Source: Chimonanthus salicifolius
Lineage: Eukaryota; Streptophyta; Magnoliopsida; Laurales; Calycanthaceae
NCBI GenBank assembly: GCA_013350335.1
Contig: CM023533.1
Location: forward strand, 33,214,869 to 33,278,868
Direction: 5' to 3'
Length of the DNA stretch: 64,000 bases
Of this stretch, positions 48,001 through 60,000 are shown piece by piece (position 1 is the stretch's first letter; every line of letters starts with the position of its first letter). The notes under the pieces are model-generated. The model saw only the letters and a program-made list of their open reading frames with translations, made no database searches and had not been told where the DNA came from. Position numbers and translations under genes: made by a program.

Positions 48001-51000
48001 AAATCTCTAACCAAAAGATTGTTTCTTATCCCTTTTTTTTTTTTGCAACGGTAACAAATGGATTCATTAAAAGAAGAGGAGAATACAAGAGAGAAAGCCA
48101 CGAATAGGAGAGGTATCCACAGCAATAAGAAGAAAACAAAGAAAAACATCTAAGAACTATGTGTAAGAAAATCATATACAGTATAGATACAATGTGGAGT
48201 TCTCCATCACCCCATACACCCAAAGAGAGACATGATTAGATTAGAGATGTGCCATTATGGGTCTATGCTTTTGAACTCCCACTTTTGCTAGAAAATCAGC
48301 AATCTTGTTCGCCGACCGAGGAACTTATGTGAAGGTGATATCCCTCATCCTGTACAACCTACTAATGTCCCTCAAAATGGTAACCAGTTTCCATGGGGGG
48401 GACTTCCTATTACTAGCCCAGAATTACTAAATAAGAATGGCCCAAAATAATTAATGGATCCCAACGATGTGAAAAGATATGGGAATCTTTCTTTCTTTTT
48501 TTGAATGATAAGCTATTGTTTCATTGGGAAGTTTCCCTTTCTTTGAATGAATATAATTCAAAAAAAAAAAAAGAGATGGGAATCTTGAAGCTTTCATATT
48601 GAGTCATGTTCATGTTAGAACTTGATATTTAGGCTTAAATTTGCTCATGGGCTTTCTATTGGACCTTGGACCAAGTCTTTTCTTTCCATATGGATCCAAA
48701 TGATGCATGATTGCTAATGCAAATACATAAATTGGGTCCAATTTACAATCATCATTTTCAGTAGCATCACCTTCCATCATTGTGGAGAAGAGAGAAAAGA
48801 AAGGGGTTTCCTTGGACTTCCAGTGGGTTGGTCTCTAGTCTTCAAATCAACTTAGGAAAAAGTACACTTATTGGAGTAGAAACGGAGAGCTCGTTGGTTA
48901 AAGAATGGGCCGATGGAGTAGATTGTGGGGCAAGGAAGTTACCTTTTTCATACCTTGGACTTCCAGTGGGTGGAAATCCCAGGCTAAAAAATTCTTGGAC
49001 CCTCATAGTGGAAAAGATTGAGAGAAGATTGGCTGGCTGGGTGGGGGAAAAAGTACCTTTCCTTGGGTGGTAGGGTGACTCTTATTACATCGGTTTTGAT
49101 CACCTTCCCACATACGTCCTATCTCTGTCAGATCCCGAAAGGAGCGGCCAATACAATGGAAAAGCTTTCCCGAAGGTTCCTTTGGGGAGATCAGGAGGAG
49201 AAGAGGAAATTTCACTTAGTGGCTTGGTCGGAGGTTACCAAAGCTAAATCCAAAGGCGGATTAGGCTCAGTCCCTATTCGAATGAGAAATGAGGCTTTAT
49301 TATGTAAGTGGGGCTGGCGATTTGGTAGAGAATCGAATGTGTTATGGGTTTGAATCCTGACAGCTAAATATGGTACCTCGAGTGTTAACAAGTGGAGTCT
49401 GGGGGAGAAAGTGGACAAATCGGGGTCAACGGTTCTTAAAGCCTGGTGGAGGATCTGTGAAGGGGGATCGGAGGTGGGAAACCTCTATTATAATAGTAGC
49501 CTTCGTCTTTTAGTTGGAAAGGGCAATCGGACCTTCTTCTGGAAGGACTTATGGCTGGGGGGATAGGAGGTACCCAAGATTGTTTAGGGTGGCTAGGAAC
49601 AAGAGGATTTGGTGCAAGATGTCTACTGTCAGGGTGACCAAAATACTTCCTGGAATATTGTTTTTACTTTTTAGGAGAGAACTCAGGGTTTTCGAGATGG
49701 AGAGTCTAAATGATCTTAAAGCTCAGTTGGGGGAGTTTCCGTTGGATTTAGATTGATATGATGAGTTGGTGCGGGCGGGGGATTCATCAGAGATTTTTTC
49801 AGTGTATGCGATGATCGAATTAGCAACTGTGGAGGTTAACGGTTCCTTGCCTCATCAGTCACTCATCTGGAAGAGCCTTGCTCCTAGAGTGCAATTATTA
49901 TCTTGGTGTTGTGCAAAAGGGAAAATCTTGACAGTAATGGATCTTAGATAAAGAGGTCTCTTGAGTTTGGATGGCGCCTCTAACGGTCCCCTGTGTGGCT
50001 TGGATGACGAAATTGTTGACGAAATTGTTGACCATCTCTTAGTCACTTGCCCTGTTACTTGGAAGTTGTGGAATAGTTTTTTGAATCTCATGAGAGTTTC
50101 ATGGGTTTTTTCTGGCTCCTCTTGGGTTGTTGTCATGGAGTCGTGGTCTCTATCTTGTTTTAGCTAGAGGAGGAGATTAGCTTGGCTTACGATACCAACG
50201 GCAGTCTTGTGGACCATTTGGAAGGAGAGGAACTCTAGGATCTTTGAGGGGAAGACTTTGGAGTTTAGTGAGTTGTTCCAAAAAGTAAGATGGAGGCTCT
50301 ATGTTTGGCTTTGCGCTGACAAGGAATTCAAAGATCTTAAAGCCGAAGATCTTATGCAGTCCTGGGAGGGTGGTATGGAATCTAGGCCCCAAAATCAGAA
50401 GAAAAGGGTTGAGTGGTCCCCTCCTCCTAGTGGGATCTTGAAATTCAATGTGGAAAGAGCTTCTAGGGGTAAACCAGGTTCAACTGGGATTGGGGGGGTC
50501 CTCAAGGATTATACGTTTTTACAAATTCGATTGGGACTAAGGACTCTAATGAGGCGGAACTTCTTACTATACGGAGAGCCTTGATCATAGGAGTGGGTTT
50601 GAGGGGAGAAAAATTAGTGATCGAAAGCGATTCATCCAATACTGTCAACTGGCCAGGGGTGTGAAGCATCCTCCATGGAGGTTGATCACTCTAGGAAGGG
50701 AGATTAAGGAATTGGCCTCAGGCCTGGAAGTGTCCTTTGTGCACATCAGCCACACAGCCGACAAGGTGGCTGACTTCTTTGCGAAATATGGCGTCGGAGG
50801 GTCGATGTGTGGCACTTTTCACTTATCAGGAGGATAGTTTTTTTTTTTTTTTTTTGAGCTTTCTTTGTTATTTCTTTGTTTTTTTCTTCTTTCTGATGTT
50901 CTTCAGCCCAATTCTCTTGATCCTTTGTACCTATCTCTTGTATTTTTCTTCTTTATTAAAAAAAAAGGGTCTCCTTGTAATAAGCCTCTGGTGCATCTTA

Positions 51001-54000
51001 AGGACCAGAGGTGAAAAATAAAAATATAAAAGAACCCACTAGGAGCACCACTCACTAAGATGAAGATATAAAGGCCCAATGGATCCATTTGGTCCCAAAC
51101 CCAAACCTGTGGAGCATGGAAATAAAAAATAAAACAATAATAATAAATAAAATCTAGATGGTCATGGGCTTTATCCAAGTCTACCTTGCAAATTGTTTCA
51201 GGACAACCTCAGACTGGTGGTGGGAAATGGACATAGAACTCGATTTTAGTTGGATTTATGAGAAATAAATCCACTAGGAGCACCACTCACAAGGAGCATG
51301 TAAATAAAATAATAATAAATAAATAAAATCTAGATGGTCGTAGGCTTATCCAAGTCTACCCTGCAGACTATTTCAGAACAACCTCAGACTAATGGTGGGA
51401 AATGGGAATAAAACTCGATTTTGGTTGGATTTATGAATGGAGGACAGACGACTGAAGGATGTTTATCCTGACTTCATAGGATAGAGAGGGATAGAGAGGG
51501 ATAGACAAGCCTTAGTCAAGGATTGCTATAAATGGAATCATAACACGATCTCTTGGCAATTGAATTCAGAAATTTAGGGTTTTAGAACAAGAGGGTTTTG
51601 AGGACTTGAAAAAAAGGCTAAAAGAATTCCCCTCGACAGTTGGAGAAGAGGAGGATCTGTTTTGGGTAGGAGACTCCTCAAGTGTGTTCTCAATGAAAGC
51701 GCTGATCCAACCAGCCCTACATCAACAAAATGAGGAGAGTTCTACAACGGACTTAACCTGGAAAGGGCCTTGCCCCTCCAAGAGTACAAACCTTCGTGTG
51801 GTGTGTCCTGAAATGTAAAGTATTGACAAGAGTAGCACTCTACAAAAGAGGGTTACTTAGGATGGACGACAACATCCAATGCATATTTTGTGACCATATG
51901 GAGGAGGATATAAATCACTTGTTTTCTGAATGTCATGTGGCTAGGAAATTGTGGACAAGCCTTATAGATATGATGGGGAGTGTTTTGAGTGTTTGAACAA
52001 CATGTGACGGAATCTTCCATTCATGGAATATCCGACATACTAATCCTAAGATAAAGGCGGCTTGAAACACCATTCCAACAGTTGTTCTATGAACCGTATG
52101 AAAGGAAAGAAACACCAGGATTTTCGAACTAACGGAGATGGAGGAAAATTTTCTTATCCAAAAGCTAAGTGGAGGCTTTACACATGGCTATTGTCTGGAG
52201 CAGAATTTAAAGGTTTCATAGTGGTAGACCTCTTTACTTCTTGGGAAGGTTGTCTTAGCAGGGGGGCTAGGAAATCTAGGGTACAAATTTCATGGCATCC
52301 CCCACAAGTGGATACATATAAATTCAATGTTGATGGGGCATCAAGAGGAAAACCAGGCCCGACGGGCATAGGGGGTGTTGCACGATTGGAACAGTAGGAC
52401 GTCTATAGTATTTTCCGAATCTATAGGATGGAGAGTTTCAAATGAGGCAGACCTTATCACTATTAGACAAGCATTGACCATTTGGTCTTCCAGGGGAAGG
52501 GGAAAACTGGTCATTGAGAGGGACTACAAATGTGATTGAGTGGGAGACAGGGTTAAAAAAACCACCATGGAAATTGATCACAATAGTGCGAGAAATCAGA
52601 GTGATGTGTTCAGCCAGGGAGATTTCTTTTATGGCAGTCAGGAGATATGCGAATGGGGTTGTGACTTCTTTGCCAAGAATAGGGTGGATTCCAATACTAC
52701 TGCCGTGTTTTACCTATGGGATTTCTTAGGAGATGGAGACTTTGTTTTGACTGAGAGATTTGTTTGAATTATTGTACTCCTTTCTTTATTTTTTGGCTCT
52801 ATTGGGGTTTATGCCTTCCTATCTAGCTTTTTATCATTAATATAATTATTCTCTTTATTACCGCTCAAAAAAAAGTTCTTTGGCCCTTTCCATAGAATCT
52901 ACACACTCATTTGCAATTATAGTGCCATTCAAAATCTATTTTCCACTAAGGCACCTTGGAGTGAACCGGTTATCAATAGCATCACCTCACTTGACTTGTA
53001 AAGGCTGCAAACAAGGCTACTGGGCCTGAATTTAGAAATTTCTATGGCCCCTTCCCCCTTACATATTGGAGTTGAGAATGTGGCATTCATTCCTTGGAGA
53101 AATATTCCCCTCATGTGGAATTAAAAAAAATAACTCTAACAAATCATTCTTAATGATGTCTTAATAGATTTTAAAGAAAGCTACAATAAAGCCATGGGAC
53201 CTCAAAGTTTTAACTGCTGCATGCCCAAACATCTTTTGTACCTCATCCTCCTCAAAAGACCTTTTGAGCCTTCTAGTTGGTCTCATAATAATAAAGGTTG
53301 TAGCATTTCATTAGGTAGCCACTCTCTTTCCTCAATGTCTTCATCTTTCACTTCCAATTTTGCAATATAGTTCCTTTTTCTTTCAGCATTGGCTACATAA
53401 TGAAAGAGAGTGGTGCTTTATCATCCCTTTTTTAATATAGTGGCTTCAAGCGTTGCCTCGAAGTCATTTCTTCCTTAGGATGGTCTTCAATTCCAAATGT
53501 ACCACTATTTTCTGATTATGCTCTTAAAAGGTTAGAGGATTCTCCTCAAAATCCAAATCATGAATGCCTCTCAGGATCTTTGTTGCATTTGGACCACACA
53601 TCTCCCTTCTAGATTTTACTCATCTCTTACTATTAGAGCTTTTTATGTGAATCAAAAGACTGCCCCACCTTGAGCCTTGCACTCCACCCAGTAAGATTGG
53701 ATAGCAGGATAGAATCTTGACATTGAAGCCAACCATGTTGATATCTGGAGGTCCCTCTCTGTTCCTTCAGTGTTGAACAGAATAGGAGAGTGACCCAAGA
53801 AGCGCTTAGGTAGAGCTGGAACTACATAACAAGCAAAGAGGAAATCCCATGAGTCAGAGAGGAGGAACCTTTCCAGTTTTGACTTAACCAAAGGATGTTG
53901 TCCCCCCATTGAACCAAGTTAACAAATTATCTTGTACGGGTGTATCTATCAGGTTGTATTTAAAGTAATGTGGAAAATCGAATCGTATCATAAAATCGTT

Positions 54001-57000
54001 ATACATCTTGAACTTCAAATTGTATATTGTAAATTGTAGAATCGTAAAATGCATAGGAATTTTCCAAAAAAATATTTAATAATATGAGCATTTTTCTAAC
54101 TTTCTTTCAATAAAAGTAATTAGTTCATTGGAGATCAAATTTCAATGCCCCAACTCCAAAAGTATAAGCCCAGTATATAATCGAACTATACTATGAAAAG
54201 TCAATAATGAACTAAAAAGCCCTCAAAAAATTGAAAGGTCTTAAATGCCCATCAACTCTAGCTGCCTTAAAAATCATTAAAACAAAATGTTTCATGCTTC
54301 CACACTCCTAATAACCCCACAATTCCATTATTTATACGAATTATAAGATTTGCTAATAGATACGAATTGCTCCTCTTCTCATATCGTATGAATCGTAAGA
54401 TAAGAATCGTGTATCGTAAGATTTTAACAACAATGATTTAAAGATGAACTGTGACATTCTCCTCATACTAGTAATCAAGTGGCCCCTAGTAGGTATTTCT
54501 GAATTGAATCTTGGTGAATTGGAATCTCCACCAATAAAAGATGGAATTAACAACATCTACCTTGCATTCCACAGTTCAGCCTACATATCTTCTCTTTTCT
54601 TATAATTTGTTATATACATTTGGACAGGTGCACCTTTCATCAAAAAGTGAGTCTTGATATCTGTTGTTCAGGTATTTATTATGGTTTATGAACTAAAATT
54701 TGATTTAAAAAAATATAACACATGAACGTTGTAAGAGCATATGGAATCAGCTAAAGTAAAAAAACCAAAAGTTAACTAACTCACAAAAGATTTATTAAGT
54801 CAATAAATGGCTAACTCATCTAACTAAAACAGGTGTGCCATGTACATGTTCTCACCAGCATCCAATGCATGATCTGCCTCAGAATCAATCTCTTCAGAAA
54901 AAACTTTAGAGACAGATGTTTCAGAATAGAATGAACTTGAATGTGAGTTCACAGGGGTGAATGGAGATCCAAGAGGCATCCTGTTTGAAAATGACAGAGC
55001 CCCCTTACATTCTTTTGGTGTTGCAAGGCATGAATTTGCATTGTCCTGATAGTTCAGACATGCTAAATCAATCAAAACAACTTGACAATGTATAATTGTA
55101 TCCATCTCTTTGCTCAAAATATTAACTGCTCTGGGCTGTAAATCCAAACAAGACCTTAAATACGTTTTCTTTATTTTTTTCCCCCAACAACAACTAAAGA
55201 GATAGGAGTATATTAACAAAGGGGGAATAAAGAATGCCACAACATTTGTGAAGCTAGACCTCATTAATTTGAATTAATGCTAGCTATGGTAAGAAAATCA
55301 GCATCAACTCATGACTAATCACCCAAGAGGATTTGTTGGGTCTATGTCATGAAGATGTGAAGTAAACTATCAAGATTGTTGACATGATGACCCCAATATG
55401 GATGAGAGATGGCTTAAGCATTTGCAAATTGGAATATCCTAGCCATCCAACTTTTGCTGTTCTCTACAGTTGCTGTGCTTGTGTTTTGATCATCTATTTA
55501 TAAGTCTATTCACGCCCAGAAGATTAGTGGCTTTTTTTTCCTGAATATTATGGGTATTCCCACCCCATGGCTATTTGGAAACTAAATATCAACAAGTCAG
55601 TCCAAGACTGAGGTCGTGCTTGTCCTGATCATATATGAGGGTGGTTGTATTTGTTATTCAATTAAGGGTTCTTAAAATGAATAACTGATATCAAGATGGT
55701 ATAAACAAACCTCTAAAACTTCACGATAATGGACAAGGACTATGTGTTCAAGTTTCCTGAAAAAAAAAAAAACAATAAATTTCAGTATCATGTTGCAAGG
55801 AGTCATTGAGGAGTGGGAAAGTGACCTAAAACATAAAATCCATAAGCATCAGTAAAAATGATAAGACAAAGAATTCCTTGTGACCATTATGAACAATGAA
55901 AATGGAAGTGGCTGCAATTGTAAAGCCCATGTGATTGTATATCGATAGATCTCATGGCTCTCCTGGAAAAACACCAAATCTAAAATGGAAGAACAGATAC
56001 TGCAAAACAACTGTATATTCTGAAAAATGACTGGGACAGCAAGGAAATTGGAGACCACATTCGATTTCCAGAATGTTCCAGACTGTACCTGAAACATAAC
56101 AGACACTAATATGGATGGCTAGAGACACTTGCTTTAACTGTACAATCTGCATGCCCTGAGTAATGCTATCACCATCTAATCAGGATGATTAATGGCCCAT
56201 TTATAATTCACAAGTGGTTCTTCCTATCCATCTCCAGAGAACCCCAGCCCCCTCCTCCAGTTTCCACTTCTCACCGTATTCAGTTGGCTTACCCCAGATC
56301 CTTCAACCAGGAAAATAGGATAAATTGATATATCTTGAACCTTAGGATCCTCTACTCCCTTTCCTTTGAAAGGTAGGGGGGGCACCAACTCCATAGGCAA
56401 TGGTATAAGCTGTACCAACCAGTAGCAGAAATAATAACAATAGATCTATCCCAACAGCCATTTGATATTTGTACAATTAGAACAAAGGCTTACAATTAAA
56501 AACATTTTGCATGAATAAACTTTTATCATTACATACTTATCGAGCAACCAGTAAATCCTACGGACAAATTTCGGATTATCTTGGCCATGTGCATAGTAAA
56601 CATGGATCCTGTCTAGAGTACCCACCTGCATCATGAAACAAAACTCTGCGCGTTAATAGCATGCCATATGAAAGATTTTCTTGATCAATAATGACACCAT
56701 ACTAGATCCAAGGAAAGAAAAAGAGGTAATGATATCAAATTCAACCAAACTATAGAGTTACAAATAACAATGGATAAATAAAGTACCAACCAGACAAAAG
56801 GAATGCTTTGTCTCATCTAAAAGTATCTCTGTTGCCAAAAATGATATATACAAGAGAGCAAGAGAGAGAGAGAGAGAGAGAGAAGGCAAGGAAAATAGAT
56901 AGGAAAACAGAGAGAGCAAGAGAGAGATTCACATACAGTGTCCTCTCTTGGAAAGTCTTTAGTTTTTACATCAGTGCCTTGGGGTGTGTACTTGTCCACA

Positions 57001-60000
57001 TGACAGTTCCCTACTCCCTTCTCTTGAGTGATTGAAACCCCAGCCTGGCAATCTAAACAACAGTCAGAACACCTTCGTCTCCTCCCTATCAACCTCACGT
57101 CGACATTACTATAGCCCATTATCACTTACGCCTTAAGAGAGAGCAAGAACCATGCATCTGTAAGAGAACCCTCTCAGCCTGAGTTATTTGTGTGCCCTAT
57201 AGTCTCTTTTTTTTTTCTTTTTTGATAACTATATTATTCACATCAAGAGATAAACTTTACAAGAAAGTGGAATACAATAATGGGCACCAGAAGCCCCCCA
57301 CAACCCAACAACCCAAAGAAGAGAAAAAGCACCCAAAAAATTAAAGAGTTCTATTAACCACATCCGAAGACATAGAAAGACCCTGCCGCGCCATATCATA
57401 AGCTGTGCAATTCACAGCTCTCGGGATCCAGGAGACCAAAAAACCCTCTCAGCCTGAGTTATTTGTGTGCCCTATTGTCTTTTTTTTTCCTTTCTTTTTT
57501 GATAAGTAACTATATTGATCACATCAAGAGGTAAACTTTACAAGAAAGTGGAACACAATAACAGGCACCAGAAGCCCTCCACAACCCACCAACCCAAAGA
57601 AGTGAAAAAGCACCCAAAAAAATTAAAGAGTTCTATTAACCACGTTCGTAGACATAGAAAGACCCTGCCGCGCCATATCATAAGCTGTGAAATTCACAGC
57701 TCTTGGGATCCAAGAGACCAAAAAACAGTAGCAAACAATGGAGTGCTGAATCCTCTCAATCATGTCAAGATGAATCCAAGGGCAGATATAGTGCCCGACA
57801 CCCAATCAACAATTGTCTTGGAATCACCTTCTAGAGTACCTCCAATAGCCCCCAACTCTTCCATTTCCATTACCCCTCTCCATCGAGCATGAAGTTCTAC
57901 TTCAATTACAGAACAACTGGGAAGAGGACCAGCAAAAGAAATCCTAGTCTCTCCCAAGTGATCTCGAATGACACCACCATAGCCCGCCAAAGGAATGGAG
58001 TGTCCCTATTGTATTTATTGAATGAATAAAATAGCATTTATCTCATTCTATTGTTGCATATCATCTCCTTTATCATTGTCTTCAAACATAGCTTCTGCTG
58101 CCATTAATTTCCATTCTCCCCTTTTCTGTTAATTTTCATTTCTTTCTTTTGTTTACCCTTTTTTTAAAGATATTTTCCCTTCTTTATTTATTTGTTTCTG
58201 TAATGGCTTAGGTCAACAAAATGGTTATGGGAATAAGAGGATATACAAATCGTACGATTTTCGATTCACGATTCACACCCCTAGAACAATTTCGATACGA
58301 TTCGAGTTTGATAACATTGGGTAAAATTGGAGAATGCCATGCACTTAGAGCATTGGGAATATTTGTAAAATTTCATGCTCACAAGGTGTGTGATAATATG
58401 TTTGAGTGAATATTGCCTTGTGCACATTCCAATGCATAGTTGGGTAAGGTTATTGTTTGACCTCTATATGCCTATGCGTGATTGATGTGAATATATTGTA
58501 TCAGATACATAAGTATGGGTTTCTCAAGTTCCCTATGTTTAGAGGTTTGTTAAAATTGAGAATTCATAAATTTATGATGTGATAGAATGTATGATAAATC
58601 AAGATTGCCCAAGATGTGTAATGTAGGGCCTTGATAACCTTCTCATACTTGTGTATGCTTATAAGTAATGTATGTATCAAATGAATTCTCATGATTATGA
58701 TTGGAATTCTTAGATGGGTAACTCATATAATAAGCATGATGAAGGTATTTTAATGCCATACTTGGATTATGTGATGATGTGTACATCACTAGTGAGTACC
58801 TATGTTGATAATGGTTGTGGTGGATCGACCTAACCATGTGTAGAATGAATTTCCATGATTTGAAGATGAGCTTGGTAAAAGATTAGGCTAAGTGATATGG
58901 GTGAGTTAAGGTCAAGTATCTTAGAACCCAAGGGGGGTTAACTTGTGCTACAATGGAAATGGGTTAGCATGATTGAGAATGCAAGGAATGCAATGTAAAT
59001 GCTAAGAAATCCTTGTTTGATTTCCCCAAAGTAAAAATATGACCACTCTCCAATGTCAACCCAAATGTGAAAATAATGAACTACAGTTGATCTGATCCAC
59101 TATGTGGTACGTAGGCAACTGAGAGCATTGTGCCTTAGGTCGATCAAAAGATGCATTGTGTCATCCATTTATATTAAGGATGATATAAGACCCTAATATA
59201 GACCCTAATGCTAGATGTTGGATCTCTCGAAGGCGGCCCGAAGAGGTTATGATGCCTTGGGAGTCCCGATATGATGAGACATATATGTTTGTTACTCGAG
59301 TAAAACCTAGAATGACTAGAGAACTGTGAAAATTCTTAAGATAGACAGATGAGGACTTTGGCACTGAGATGTATGTGACTAGGTCACTTGATTATATTGA
59401 GATGTGGTATGGGTATGTCCCTCACATGATGATTATATTGAGACGTGGAATGGGTGTGTCTCTCAAGTGATATTGATGATTGAGACGTGGTATGGGTGCG
59501 TCCCTCACGTGAAATTAATTATATTGAGATGTGGTATGGGTACGTCCCTCACATGATGATTATATTGAGACGTGGAATGGGTGTGTCTCTCAAGTGATAT
59601 TGATGATTGAGACGTGGTATGGGTGCGTCCCTCACGTGAAATTAATTATATTGGGTCGTGGTATGGGTGTGTCCCTCACGTGATATTGATGATTGAGACG
59701 TGGTATGAGTATGTCCCTCACGTGATTGATAACGTTATGCCTCAGTCTGTTGAAAAAAGAAATTGTTCTATCAATAGATCATTGTCTCACCTTTGTATAG
59801 TTAAATTATGAGATAAGTATATAGATTCCATGAGTAAGGCCTAGAGTAGCCGTGAGACTGCGGGAGCCTCGATATGAACATACGGAGACTGTGACATTGA
59901 GATGTATATGTGACTTGGTCACTTGATATTGAGACGTGGTATGGGTACATCCCTCACGTGATTATGATGGTTGACTGACCGTTCCAGAGAGATATTCAAG

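Noticed and set aside
55849..56152. Minus-strand frames of 85 and 66 codons between CAMTA CG-1 exons
   Set aside because: The CG-1 domain is complete without them, using the 46 bp exon; they show no conservation that I can recognise.
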